NCBI RefSeq assembly: GCF_027706845.1
Contig: NZ_JAQGCZ010000008.1
Coordinates: forward strand, 124,001 to 188,000
Reading direction: 5' to 3'
Source: Mycolicibacterium sp. BiH015
GTDB taxonomy: Bacteria; Actinomycetota; Actinomycetes; Mycobacteriales; Mycobacteriaceae
Length of the DNA stretch: 64,000 nucleotides
Shown: positions 1 through 9,060 of the stretch, piece after piece
How the letters are laid out: every line of letters begins with the position of its first letter
How positions within the stretch are numbered: position 1 is the first letter of the stretch
The notes under the pieces: generated by a model
What the model saw: the letters and a program-made list of their open reading frames with translations, nothing else
What the model was told of the DNA's origin: nothing
The model's database searches: none
Translations under genes and position numbers: made by a program

Positions 1-357
1 GCCGAAGGAGCCCGCCGAAGCTGCAGCCCTGCGAAGATGCGTAACCCGCTCCTCCGTTCTGGCAACCCACAATGCGCCGCATTGTCGCCAACCGGTGGCA
101 AACCCAGTCTCACTTTCTAACCCGGCATACAACTCTATGCTGTAGCGCGCGAGCGCGGTCATACTACGGTTCGGGCGAACTTGCCCGACGATGCCTGCCG
201 CGTGCCACGTGGTGCCGCAGGATAATTCACCCTGCTCGAGCAGCAGAACATCGTTCTGACCCAGTTTGGTGAGGTGGTAGGCGATGCTGGCGCCGATGAC
301 GCCGCCCCCAATGATGACGACGCTGGCCCGGCTGGGTAGGCCTCCGGGTTCTGCCAT
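1..357 (-). CDS. FAD-dependent oxidoreductase, DAO family (partial, 3' end off window)
   Basis: The frame is open from an ATG at 357 to the left window edge (119 codons), so only the N-terminal part is present. It starts with a hydrophobic beta strand and a GGGVIGASIAYHL dinucleotide-binding motif at about residues 17-29, which binds the ADP moiety of FAD. A later TTWHAAG motif resembles the segment around the histidine that carries covalent FAD in dimethylglycine and sarcosine dehydrogenases. A purine-rich GGAGAGGCGG precedes the ATG. Family knowledge suggests oxidative demethylation of a methylated glycine, but the C-terminal half that would separate dimethylglycine, sarcosine or related dehydrogenases is not in the window. 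It looks intact as far as it goes. Confidence 0.8.
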   Translation of the reverse strand, partial: MAEPGGLPSRASVVIIGGGVIGASIAYHLTKLGQNDVLLLEQGELSCGTTWHAAGIVGQVRPNRSMTALARYSIELYAGLESETGFATGWRQCGALWVARTEERVTHLRRAAASAGSFG

Positions 358-395
358 TGGTTCCGCCTCTCCGAAATGAATGTGCGAACCGAAGA

Positions 396-787
396 TCAGT
401 TTGGTAGGACCATAATAGGTGTGCGGCCCTCCCGGATGTCAACCGTATCTGCTGCCTTTTTCAAAGCTTCGGGCGAAAGGCGCGCATCGCGCCCACTAAA
501 TGGTACTACCAGAAAGTTTTCATGACCGGCTTCTTGTGACTCGCCGTCGCTGTGCGGCCGGGTTTCGATGCACAGCTGGATCCCCACGCGGACGTCTACT
601 CTCCGGCGGTCGGCGTCGCGGTTCCTGTCGCCACCGTCTCTCGTGACGTCCCCTCGAAGCCGGCGACCTCGTCGGGTGCTTTGCAGTCGCCGTACTCGGA
701 CGGGACATCGCAGCGGAAGCAGCCGCCCTGCTCGGTGACCAGATCGACGATCTGGGAGCCGAGGCCAATCCGCTCAGGCAACAGCAC
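396..787 (-). other. Unassigned stretch, two short minus-strand frames
   Basis: Two minus-strand frames (596-787, 63 codons, and 396-587, 63 codons, in different phases) have protein-like composition. The second ends in a segment reading FSGRDARLSPEALKKAADT just 38 bases upstream of the flavoprotein start. They could be a frameshifted relic of one gene lying ahead of the flavoprotein. I do not recognise the family and there is no convincing start site. Confidence 0.2.
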
Positions 788-840
788 TGGCCCTGCTTTG
801 CAATTTCATTGCACTCGAATTGCTTTGGAGGGGAACTCCG

Positions 841-957
841 CTAGTGGGCGAGGTGGCCGCAGTCGACCGCAATCTGGGTACCGGTGACGTAGGGTGCCCC
901 CCGGGGACCAGGAAGACGATCCTCCGGATACCCCGGAGGGATCAGCGCCGCGATCTA
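841..957 (-). pseudogene. Short-chain dehydrogenase C-terminal relic
   Basis: The minus strand reads APYVTGTQIAVDCGHLAH followed by a TAG at 843-841. This is the classical C-terminal end of short-chain dehydrogenases/reductases (consensus YVTGT-x-I-x-VDGG). Upstream, the frame is interrupted by stops within about 40 codons and no Rossmann motif or catalytic Tyr-x-x-x-Lys is found, so only the tail of the gene remains. It belongs to the gene graveyard at the left of the window. Confidence 0.55.
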
Positions 958-1397
958 TCGAAATCTGCGCCTGCAAGGCGGCATTGTTCTCCTCCCCACT
1001 TCGAGCTTCATCATCGCGGTGCGCCCTTACGCGCTGGACGAGTTTGTGCCCAACGCATCAATGATCTCTTCTCTGACAGCAGCACGGAGTCGATCGACGC
1101 GGCGGCGAATGTTGGTGGTGGCAGGGACACGGGCGACGGTCCGACGAGGCCGCTCATGTCCGTCGACGCCGACGGAGAATCGAAGGTTCCCAAACGGTGT
1201 CGCTTGATCGCCTTGGCTGCCAAACTGCAAACCCGGCGCCCGCGGTGATGGCGCTACGGGTCTAGCTCTCAATCGCCAGCGGCGCCGTGTCTCGTGGCAC
1301 CGCCTGGGCGGACGGCGGTCGAACCATGGGTGCGGTTTGCGCCGAACACCCGCGTCTCCCGCGCCGCGATGCGTTAGAAATCTCTCCTCAGGCGTTT

Positions 1398-1640
1398 ACC
1401 AACAACGACTGCATCGAGCGCTTTCATCGAGAAGCCGACCTTGCGTGGACTTTATGGAATCCGCACATCGTCGGAGTGCACGACCGCGGAGAGGCAGAAG
1501 GCCAGCTGTGGATTGCGATGGACTTGGTTGGTGGTGTCGATGCGGCTCAGCTGCCCGCGCAGATACCCGCGTGGCCGTGGCGCCGGCGTTGGACTACGCC
1601 GGCAAAAGCGTCTGCTCCGAGATAGACCTCGCCCATCCCC
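1398..1640 (+). pseudogene. Ser/Thr protein kinase relic (PknF/PknH-like)
   Basis: The segment encodes FHREADLAWTLWNPHIVGVH followed by DRGEAEGQLWIAMDLVGGVD, the helix C-to-hinge part of mycobacterial receptor kinases (consensus F-x-REA...HPHIV...DGQLWIAMDYVDG). At about 1575 the homology jumps frame to an ALDYA motif that normally precedes the catalytic loop; the loop itself (HRDVKPAN) and the DFG motif are absent. The nucleotide-binding loop is also missing. The gene is clearly broken. It lies just upstream and in the same direction as a membrane protein that may be its surviving sensor half. Confidence 0.65.
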
Positions 1641-1658
1641 TCGGTACCGTCGAAGCTG

Positions 1659-2696
1659 ATGCCCCTCCCACCTGCCGGTCCCCCGCTGCGCCCCAGCGAC
1701 CGCAACGACAGGATCGTGGGCACGAGCGCCCTGGTGCTGGTCCTGTTGATCACGGTGACGACGCTATGGTTCAGCCGCGGCGACGCCGCAGAACCCGCAC
1801 CGCCGCCCGTCGCGCCCGCGCCGGCCCCCACCGTTACCGCACCCAACGTGGCTAGCGCCGGGGATCGGGACCCGATCACCCTCATTACCGACGAGCCGAC
1901 GTGCCCGGACTGGGAGCCGATCAATACCGCACTGGCGACCGCGCTGAGCAACGGGTGGCAGCAGCGTGACCCGTCGGTGCCGGCCACTGAATGGACTGTC
2001 GAGCAGCGCGACACCTACCGCGCTGTCGCCGACGCGATGCGCGCCGCCGCCGACAAGACGGTCCCGCTCGCTAAAGCAACGCCTCACCGGGTGATGCGCG
2101 AGCTCTATGGACAGGCCATCGCGTATTGGCGCGGCTACGCCGACAGCATCGACGCCTACCGTCCCGGCGCCGACCACCTGGCGCGCGCCGCCGGCAACGC
2201 CGCCGAGGCGGTCAATGCCGTTTGTGCGGCAGTCGATTTCGGGGCCGCAGAATCACGCAGCGCCCTGGTGCTCCCCGGTCCCGCCCCGGTCCCGGACCTG
2301 CCGCTGGGCGACCCCAGCACCCCGGCGAAGTACATCGCCGGACCGTCCGCCTTCTGCGCTGAATGGATGGCCACGGTCGCCCAGTACGCGGACGCGACCC
2401 GCGCGTGGCGGGAGCGTCACAACCCCGCGGTCCCGGCGTCGTCGTGGTCCCCCGAGCAGCGCGCACTCGCTGACGCCACGGCGGCGACGATGCAGCAGAA
2501 CGCTGACCGCACCGAATTGCTCGGGCTTCTGAGCGGGAACCTGGTTGCCGCTGATTTCGCTGCCCTGGCATCGCATTACCGGCGGGCCTTCGCCGTATCG
2601 CTGCCCGACTATGCCCTGCCCGACAGTCATCTCGACAACGCGGCGCTGCGCCTGCAGGCGCTCACCAATCAAGCCTGCCACGCGGTCCAACAGTGA
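1659..2696 (+). CDS. Membrane-anchored protein with duplicated extracytoplasmic domain
   Basis: 345 residues. A short cytoplasmic N-terminus is followed by one transmembrane segment (about 20-38), a Pro/Ala-rich stalk (45-63), then two homologous helical domains. Repeat 1 runs from Cys82 to Cys189 and repeat 2 from Cys233 to Cys340. Both contain a Cys-x2/3-Trp start, a P-x-VPA-x3-W-(S/T)-x-EQR core and a closing Cys, so each repeat may be closed by one disulfide outside the membrane. I do not recognise a named family. A proline-rich juxtamembrane piece followed by a helix is how the sensor half of mycobacterial receptor kinases begins, and a kinase relic lies immediately upstream; the protein could be a surviving sensor after loss of the kinase. 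It could equally be an independent cell-wall protein. Codon usage is normal for the host. Confidence 0.8.
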   Translation: MPLPPAGPPLRPSDRNDRIVGTSALVLVLLITVTTLWFSRGDAAEPAPPPVAPAPAPTVTAPNVASAGDRDPITLITDEPTCPDWEPINTALATALSNGWQQRDPSVPATEWTVEQRDTYRAVADAMRAAADKTVPLAKATPHRVMRELYGQAIAYWRGYADSIDAYRPGADHLARAAGNAAEAVNAVCAAVDFGAAESRSALVLPGPAPVPDLPLGDPSTPAKYIAGPSAFCAEWMATVAQYADATRAWRERHNPAVPASSWSPEQRALADATAATMQQNADRTELLGLLSGNLVAADFAALASHYRRAFAVSLPDYALPDSHLDNAALRLQALTNQACHAVQQ

Positions 2697-2730
2697 CCTC
2701 CCGCACGCGACGGTCCCGCCACACGTGTGC

Positions 2731-3033
2731 ATGTGTGGAGGCGCGGGTCTACTGCTCGAGGTCCTCGATAACGCCGTCCCGGCGCTCGATCCTCAACTCG
2801 CCGTCCCAGCCGGGATCCACGCCGGCGCCGTAGATGCGTTGTGCCTGCTCACCTGCCACCCAGACGAGTGGCTCCGCTGGCACCACATCGGCGACGCATC
2901 GACCGCTGCTCATCACGTGACCTTCCCCCGCCTCGACCGCATGTCACCGGATCCCGACGACGTTCGCAGCACCACGGTGCCCGCAGGAGCAGGCTACGCA
3001 CCCCGGTCCACCGCTATTCACGCCTCGTCCTGA
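2731..3033 (+). CDS. Small hypothetical protein
   Basis: A 100-codon frame with the GC-rich third positions typical of the neighbours, beginning at ATG 2731 (an in-frame GTG lies at 2725). It follows the membrane protein by 34 bases on the same strand and ends 83 bases before the next gene. The product has several Cys and His residues but no motif I recognise. The lack of a clear ribosome-binding site and of homology keeps confidence low. Confidence 0.35.
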   Translation: MCGGAGLLLEVLDNAVPALDPQLAVPAGIHAGAVDALCLLTCHPDEWLRWHHIGDASTAAHHVTFPRLDRMSPDPDDVRSTTVPAGAGYAPRSTAIHASS

Positions 3034-3116
3034 ACCCTGCAAACTCCTGCACTGACCCCTCTCTCAGCTCGGGTAACTTGGGCTGACGCCGGGCAAACCG
3101 ACCGTGGGGGTGGTGC

Positions 3117-5411
3117 ATGTCGCTGACGCTGGCTGACCTGGACCGCTGGGATCCGGCAGCGATCCACAGCGTCTTCCAGGCAGCGATCGACCGCGCCAAC
3201 GGTGCTCGCACCGCGGCGACCGGGATCGGCGATGTCGTGGCGTCGACGCCGTGGGAGGGCCAAGCCCGCGAGGCCGCCGACGCTGCGGCGGGCCGGATCC
3301 GCGCCGACCTGCTCGACCATGCCGAGGAGTGCGACGGGGTGGCCCGCGCCGCCCAGACCGCCGAGGCACAGGTCACCGAAATCAAGGCCGACTGGACGAA
3401 CATTCTGCGCATGGCCGACCGGTGGGGCATCACCATCAACGTCGAGTCCGGCGAGATCTCCTACCTGCCGCCGGCCAGCGCCGAGGACCGAGCGGAGATG
3501 GAACGCCGTGTCGACATCCTCGAAGCCGAGATCACCGACCTCATGGTGCGCGCCAACGACGCCGACGAGAACCTGGCCGCCGCCATCCGGCTGGCGACCG
3601 GCACCGGCACCCTCGATGAGCTCAACGCCGAGCTCGCCGACGATCCCTCTCCGCTGGATGAGGAGCAGGGCAACGCCGACGCCCAGGACCTTCTCCAGGA
3701 CGGGCAGCTCTCCCCCGAAGCCCAAGCGCGCCTCGATGCGGCGACCACCCTGGCGCCCGAGCAGCAGGCCGCCCTGGAGCGCGGCGATCTGGTGTTGCCG
3801 CCCGCGCAGATGGACTATCTGACCGCCATCTCGCGCGGCCTGGATCCCAAGACCACCGAGGAGATCCGCGCCTACACCCGCGCCCCGGGCGGCGGTGCGC
3901 TCACCGACGCGATGCGCCTGGCCACCAACCCGCACGTGTCGTCACCAACCGGCCAACGCGGTGGCATCGAGAACGCCCCGAAAGCGTTGCGCGACATCGT
4001 CAACGACCCCACCCTGCGGGTGCCGCAGAGCACCTGGGAGCAGTTGGTACAAAGCGGTGGCCACGGCTTCGATCCGCGAAACCTGTTCTCCCACTGGGAC
4101 GGCATGAAGGACATGGCCGCCATCCTCGGGCACGGCGACCAAGCCCTGATGCGCGGCAGCGCACTGGATGTCGGACTGCTCGGCAAATCCGAGGAAGCAC
4201 TGCAGCTGATGCGCACCGGCGTCTGGTCGGACGCCGCACCGTTCCACGACCCGATGACCACCGACATTCAGTCGATGATCACCGCGTCCGGGCGCGACCC
4301 GGTGGCCGTGCACGACGCGGTGGTCTCCTCCTACGACGATCAAGGCCGGCCGGTGTTCGACAATCAGTTCCTGGAGAATCTGATGACGCAGCGGTGGACT
4401 GACGGCGGCACCGCGCTGTCGAACGTGCTGTCAGGCGTCCCCGACGTGGCCACCATGACCGACCCCACCGATCCGACGCAGATCGCCGCCGCCACCCGGG
4501 CCGGGGAGACCGTCAACGCCTTCGCGCAGTTCGCCGGCAACAATCCCGACAAGCTGCTCAACATCCCAGGCACCGACAACCTGTCGATGGGTCAGGTCGC
4601 CCCGGACTTCACGCGCGCGATGGCCGAGGCGACGGTGCCCTACATCGACGACACGATGGACAACAAGCTCGACCACACGGCCGGGTTCCGTCCGCTCGCC
4701 GAGTTCAGCACCGATCCGGCTGTCGAGAAGTTCATCGACGATCCGGCGATGACCGCTACCCGAAACCTGTTCGGCGTCTTAGGCACCGACGATTTCGCCG
4801 CGAACACCCTCAATAGCAACGCATATTCGCTGATCAACGACTATCAGGACTCCTACGCTCGCTCGATCGCCGAAAATTTGGACATCTATCGGACCGATGA
4901 CCTGCAGTCGGCGGGTGTGCTGCGCGGTGTCATCGACACCGGTGCCAACATTGCCGCCAACGATGTCATCTCAGATGGGAACGCCGCCGCTCAGCAGGCC
5001 TTCGAGAACAGGAAGTTTTGGTACGACGCCGCCCAAAAGCTGCCGGTGTGGGGCGATATCGTCGATAAGGTCGGCCAGGTTCCCGGCGCCGACGATGTGC
5101 TGCAGGACGTCCTCATCGGCAAGGCTCCGGTGCCGGTGGACGCCGAGACGGTCGCCGCGCTGAGCCCGGATATCCCCCGGCACATGCTGGCGAACAAACT
5201 TCTGCAGCTAGGTATCGGCGATCCCAGCCTGCTCGACGGGGTGCGCACCGACAGCGGTCAGATTCTCCCGCTCAATACCGAGGACCTGCCCTCGAGCGAG
5301 ATCACCGCCGCCGTCGACGCGTATCTCGACAGCGTCGGCTTAGCGACCAACACCGGGTTCGACAAGTACGAAAGCGCCTACGACAGGGTCATCCAAGGGC
5401 AGAACCAGTGA
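3117..5411 (+). CDS. WXG100-like long helical protein (ESX-associated, mycobacterial)
   Basis: 764 residues. The first 100 residues look like the helical hairpin of WXG100/ESAT-6 relatives, with a turn at STPWEGQAREAAD (about residues 42-54) followed by a long amphipathic helix. The rest is mostly helical, with no transmembrane segment and no recognisable catalytic motif. From memory it resembles large mycobacterial proteins annotated as containing a TPR repeat region, found near ESX substrates; this is family-level recognition, not an alignment. The likely role is a secreted or surface ESX substrate or a carrier in an interbacterial system, but no toxin domain is visible at the C-terminus. 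ATG 3117 is preceded by a G-rich GGGGGTGG. It is transcribed alone; the next genes downstream are decayed. Confidence 0.75.
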   Translation: MSLTLADLDRWDPAAIHSVFQAAIDRANGARTAATGIGDVVASTPWEGQAREAADAAAGRIRADLLDHAEECDGVARAAQTAEAQVTEIKADWTNILRMADRWGITINVESGEISYLPPASAEDRAEMERRVDILEAEITDLMVRANDADENLAAAIRLATGTGTLDELNAELADDPSPLDEEQGNADAQDLLQDGQLSPEAQARLDAATTLAPEQQAALERGDLVLPPAQMDYLTAISRGLDPKTTEEIRAYTRAPGGGALTDAMRLATNPHVSSPTGQRGGIENAPKALRDIVNDPTLRVPQSTWEQLVQSGGHGFDPRNLFSHWDGMKDMAAILGHGDQALMRGSALDVGLLGKSEEALQLMRTGVWSDAAPFHDPMTTDIQSMITASGRDPVAVHDAVVSSYDDQGRPVFDNQFLENLMTQRWTDGGTALSNVLSGVPDVATMTDPTDPTQIAAATRAGETVNAFAQFAGNNPDKLLNIPGTDNLSMGQVAPDFTRAMAEATVPYIDDTMDNKLDHTAGFRPLAEFSTDPAVEKFIDDPAMTATRNLFGVLGTDDFAANTLNSNAYSLINDYQDSYARSIAENLDIYRTDDLQSAGVLRGVIDTGANIAANDVISDGNAAAQQAFENRKFWYDAAQKLPVWGDIVDKVGQVPGADDVLQDVLIGKAPVPVDAETVAALSPDIPRHMLANKLLQLGIGDPSLLDGVRTDSGQILPLNTEDLPSSEITAAVDAYLDSVGLATNTGFDKYESAYDRVIQGQNQ

Positions 5412-5615
5412 GAGCTGGTGCGGTGGCATCACACGACGAGTATCACGTCCTGATCGACCGCTCTTCTGCAAGAGATGGGCCGTTTTTCAATAGTTTTGAG
5501 TGACGGCGACAACATGCGGGGCGTACCAGGCGCAGGTGCTGACTGCGACTTTTCCGTTATCCGCAGTGCGCCTTGTCCTCTCGGCGCCGGTAGTCAGCAG
5601 GGACGCCGCCGACAG
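5412..5615. other. Intergenic, no feature seen
   Basis: This gap separates the WXG100-like gene from the zeta-toxin relic. No open frame with host-like codon usage and no strong hairpin was found. Confidence 0.4.
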
Positions 5616-5755
5616 TCATGAACTCCCCGAGGAAAAAACCCGCCATCGCTACCGACGGCTGTCGACCTGGTGGCCGTCGCCGCCCAACGCGCCGCCTCTG
5701 CAGCGCTGTCCGACAACAGCACCGCACGCGGCTGAGATTCGTCAAACACTCGGAA
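5616..5755 (+). pseudogene. Zeta-toxin relic, second copy
   Basis: This stretch aligns base for base over about 140 bases with the 3' half of the intact zeta-like toxin at 11175-11765. The shared part starts at the CCCGAGG-A-AA region (toxin residues DVPEDKIRERYRRL) and runs through the AVAAQRAD region. A two-base difference after the shared RYRRL codons shifts the frame, and no Walker A or start codon is present. It is therefore a fragment of a second, decayed copy rather than a gene. Confidence 0.7.
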
Positions 5756-5767
5756 CCGCCGCAATGG

Positions 5768-7244
5768 CTACCAGGAGATGCATGATCGGCGTAACGCTGA
5801 TCGGGCGGCGAGGTGCCCACACATGCCGTGTACTCCACCTCCCGGAGGCGTCGACGAAGAACAGAGGTAGAAGCCGTCGGTGCCGAGCCAGTAAGGGTCG
5901 GTGCTCAACCTCGGGCGAGCGATGAACGTGCGCAAATCCATTGAGCCGCCGTTGATATCACCTCCGACGTTGTTTGCGTTGTGATGCTCCAGGTCGTGCG
6001 GCGAGTGGGCCTTAACCATTTCGATACGCTCGCGGAAGCCTGGGGCGAATCGCTCGATCTGGCGAAGGATCAATTCGGTCGCGTCACCCCGCTAGCCGTG
6101 AGGCACATGCGCATACGCGTAGATGGGCTGCATGTTGTCGGCCGTTCTACTTGGATCGATCACGCCCTGCTGCCCGACGATGATGAACGGGCGCTCTGGC
6201 ATGACCCCGCGGAACATCGCCGCCTCAGCGGCCGTAACCTCGGCCAGGTCCCCACACACGTGAAGGGTGCCTGCGGTATTCGCCGCTTCGTTCGCCCACG
6301 GAATCCCTTCGTGGACGGCGATGTCCAACTTGAATGCAGCGGCACCATAGCGATAGCCGGTGAGCGCTCGATGTACACTGGGGCGCAATCTATCTGCCAG
6401 AAGACGAGCGGGAACCCGCGGTCCCGTATCGAACAGCACCGCATCAACCCAGCCAGCTGCTGCTTGGTCTGGATGTCCACACCGGTCTCGATGCGCCCCC
6501 CAGTGACTGGAACAGCGCCGCCAGTCCGCGCGCGAGCTGCGCGGTACCGCCGACGACGCACGGCCAGCCGTACCGATGCGCGACCGTAGCGAACATCGGC
6601 GCGACAGCCGACGCAGGTGGCCTGGTTAACGGGGTCCACGTGTGGGCTGCATTCCCGGCGAACAGTGCTCGGGCTTCAGCGGTTCTAAACACTCGCGCCA
6701 GGATGGTGGCGGGCAGCATCGCCGGAACACCGAACAGTGCCATACGGATCGGTTGGTGTGGCACCGAGGGCATCGGAGACAGGAGATCCTCGGCCAACAG
6801 GTCGTAGTCCTGCACCAGCCGGCGATACATCGCTCGCCACCGAGACCCGTCCACGCCGAGCGACTGCACCGTGCGGTCAATCGAGCGGTACAGCACGCCT
6901 GCCGCGCCGCCATCGAGCGGGTGCACGAGGTCAATTTCCGGGTACGCGTACTCGACGCCGAACGCCCCCAGATTCAGCGACTGAATGAACGGCGACCCCA
7001 CTGCGGTCGGCACGATCGCCGCGCAGTGGTCATGCATGAGTCCCGGCAGCGTCTCCTCACCAGAGCGGAGTCCGCCTCCGATCTGGTCAGCAGCTTCGAC
7101 AACGGTGACATCCACTCCTGCCTGAGCGAGAGTGATTCCAGCCGCCAAGCCGTTGGGACCCGAACCCACGACTACGCAGACTTCAGCCCAACTCCGTTCC
7201 AGTCGGCCTTTGTCGCCACACCATAAGCGCTCGCGCCGCGGCAT
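5768..7244 (-). pseudogene. Phytoene-desaturase-like FAD oxidoreductase, broken
   Basis: The N-terminal part is intact and carries the FAD motif VVVGSGPNGLAAGITLAQAG and an acidic VVEAAD. The C-terminal part carries the family signature SSSTPPGGGVHGMCGHLAAR (near 5795-5855). Between them the reading frame changes twice, at about 6520 and 6460, and a TAG at 6094-6092 interrupts an otherwise conserved frame at a position where relatives have Trp (TGG to TAG). Homologues are NAD(P)/FAD-dependent oxidoreductases of the CrtI superfamily of about 480-500 residues. With two frameshifts and one nonsense codon, loss of function is near certain unless the sequence has errors. Confidence 0.8.
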
Positions 7245-7595
7245 TCATCATGCTGTCAGGACAAGATCACCGTCTGAATTTATCCGCTGCAGAGCGCACA
7301 GCAGTCGCTCGGCTCCCAACCCTAATGCTTTTCGAAATCGCGATCGATTCCCACGATTGTGTCGGTCGGCGCATCGCGGCGGCCGCTTCGCCTCGCAACG
7401 CGATGGCTCAGTCGGTCCTGTCCAGGTCTGGGGGGCGAAAAGTCACAGGTGCTCCGCGGCGGGTCACCAAGACGATCGATTTGCTTCAACGGTATCGGGT
7501 CGGTCCAGCACGAGTGAAAGTCCCCGCTCGGAGCGTTTCGTGAAGCACCACCGTGCGGCGAGCGCGTCCACAGAGTGGATGAAGCTGTCGTAGGG
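7245..7595. other. Intergenic, no supported gene
   Basis: Open frames here are short, overlap on both strands and show no recognisable motif. The region lies between two relics and is probably decayed coding DNA. Confidence 0.35.
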
Positions 7596-7808
7596 CTAGC
7601 CGTGGGCTTCGTACTTGCGGCGCGCTATGGGGACGCTGGACCGAGACCCGGCCCCGATCCCGAAATTGAGTCGGCCCTCGGAAACGATGTCGACTGTGGT
7701 CGCGATCTTGGCGAGCAACGCTGGTAGGCGAAACCGGTTGCTGGTGAACAAGACTCCGAGGCGCAGACCGGTAGTCGCGCCAGCCAGCGCGGCGAGAAGG
7801 GTGCAGGC
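7596..7808 (-). pseudogene. LLM-class (F420-dependent) oxidoreductase fragment
   Basis: The minus strand reads TLLAALAGATTGLRLGVLFT, then a segment ending KIATTVDIVSEGRLNFGIG, the hallmark of luciferase-like monooxygenases of the F420-dependent LLM class (barrel strand 3-4 region). The fragment is cut at its N-terminal side by the stop end of the IS110 transposase and ends at a stop at 7596, so it covers only about 70 residues of a normally 280-330 residue protein. The other half was not found on the far side of the element, which implies further deletion. Confidence 0.65.
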
Positions 7809-7809
7809 C

Positions 7810-8859
7810 TCACGGTGCCGCCGCGATGTGCTGCGCGCGGATCTTGTGGTCGGCAAGGAGGCGGTTGAAAACAACGCGCACCAGCCGGCGCTTGAGATGC
7901 CGCAGCGCGCCCATGGGGTTGTCGCCGCGACGTTTTCGTTCCTCGTAGTACGCACGGCCGGGTCCGCCCTGCCGGATTTGAATGAGTGCGATGCGGTGCA
8001 GGGCGGCGTTGAGACTACGGTTGCCGGTGCGGGCCACACGTACGCGGCCCGCTGTGCTTCCGGACGAGTACTCGAGCGGCGCGACACCGATGTAGCGGGC
8101 GAACGCCGCTTCGCTGGTGAAGCGGGTGACGTTGCCGGTCTCGCCGACGATCTTGGCGGCAACGAGGAATCCACATCCGTCGAGGTCGAGCAAATGCGGT
8201 GCGTAGCAACGCACTCCGTTAGTGATTCGCTTCTTGAGGTCCTTGATCTGCTCAGTCAACCCGCCGATCTCCACGACTTCGGCATGAGCGAATTCGGCGA
8301 CCAAGCCTGGCTGGGCGTCCAGCCATTCCACCAGAGGGTCCCGATGGGCGGCGTAGTTCAACGACACTGCCGTAGCGACGCGTTGCGGGTCGAGTTCGTG
8401 AAGCCGCATCAAGGCGCGATTGGCGACGGCGGTGCGCTGCTGAATCAATGCCTCCCGGCGATCGGTCAGCAACCGGAAGTTGCGGGTGACCGGATCGTGT
8501 TCGGCAACAGGAAGATTAGGTTCACGTAAGGCGGCGCGAGCAATGGCTGCGGCATCGATGGTGTCGGATTTGCCGTAAGTGCGGGCCGACGCGCGGATAC
8601 GGGCGGTCAGTTTTGACGGCACGCGGACCACACGCTGACCGGCGGAGAAAAGGTCGTATTCCAGCCGGCGAGTCACCGTCCGGACATCTTCGACCGCCCA
8701 CGTCAGCTTCGCGCCGAAGGTCTTGCGCGCCCAATGCAGAGCGGCTAAATGGCCGTCGGTGGTAGCGGGGAAGGTCTTGTCGCCCAGAATCCGGCCGAGA
8801 TCGTCGATGGCGACACACGTATGGGTGGCCTTGTGCGCGTCCACGCCCACTATCGTCAT
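7810..8859 (-). CDS. IS110-family transposase (DEDD)
   Basis: 349 residues from ATG 8859, chosen because GGTGGAGGAG sits just upstream; a longer frame upstream to 9057 lacks similarity. The N-terminal RuvC-like DEDD domain shows Asp7 (MTIVGVDAHK), Glu57 (WAVED), Asp99 and Asp102 (SDTIDA). The C-terminal transposase domain carries the Ser-containing YSSGS motif at about 264-268, which holds the recombination serine, and a conserved ARTGN. Length matches full-length IS110 members (about 330-420). All key residues are present, so it may be active. It is the likely cause of truncation of the adjacent LLM oxidoreductase. Confidence 0.92.
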   Translation of the reverse strand: MTIVGVDAHKATHTCVAIDDLGRILGDKTFPATTDGHLAALHWARKTFGAKLTWAVEDVRTVTRRLEYDLFSAGQRVVRVPSKLTARIRASARTYGKSDTIDAAAIARAALREPNLPVAEHDPVTRNFRLLTDRREALIQQRTAVANRALMRLHELDPQRVATAVSLNYAAHRDPLVEWLDAQPGLVAEFAHAEVVEIGGLTEQIKDLKKRITNGVRCYAPHLLDLDGCGFLVAAKIVGETGNVTRFTSEAAFARYIGVAPLEYSSGSTAGRVRVARTGNRSLNAALHRIALIQIRQGGPGRAYYEERKRRGDNPMGALRHLKRRLVRVVFNRLLADHKIRAQHIAAAP

Positions 8860-9060
8860 TGTGGTCTCCTCCACCTTGCGGACACCGACGTCTCCTGCGA
8901 TGCCGCACCCGGGCGCCGGCCTGCGTGGTGTGAGCCAGCCCGGGTGGGCGGCAGAAACGTCACCAGCCAGGCGCCCGGGCGGTACGGATGGCACCGTCTC
9001 CGACGCGAGTGCGTCGTGGACACCGCACCAGGATCCGGCATCCCCCTTGTGAGCCAACCT
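8860..9060 (-). ncRNA. Possible bridge-RNA region of the IS110 element
   Basis: About 200 non-coding bases precede the transposase. In the IS110 group the bridge RNA that pairs target and donor DNA is transcribed from the long 5' non-coding end. The stretch is GC-rich with several short complementary blocks (for example GCCCGGGC-like segments near 8905 and 8970). I could not fold it, so this is an inference from position and family. Confidence 0.3.

Larger units (their letters stand above)
7803..9060 (-). mobile_element. IS110-family insertion sequence (boundaries approximate)
   Basis: The element comprises one transposase gene (7810-8859) and about 200 bases of upstream non-coding DNA. The left edge is placed at 7803-7811 because the LLM-oxidoreductase homology begins there. 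The right edge is less certain; 9060 is a guess from loss of structure. IS110 elements normally lack terminal inverted repeats and target duplications, so the absence of both here is expected. Confidence 0.6.
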
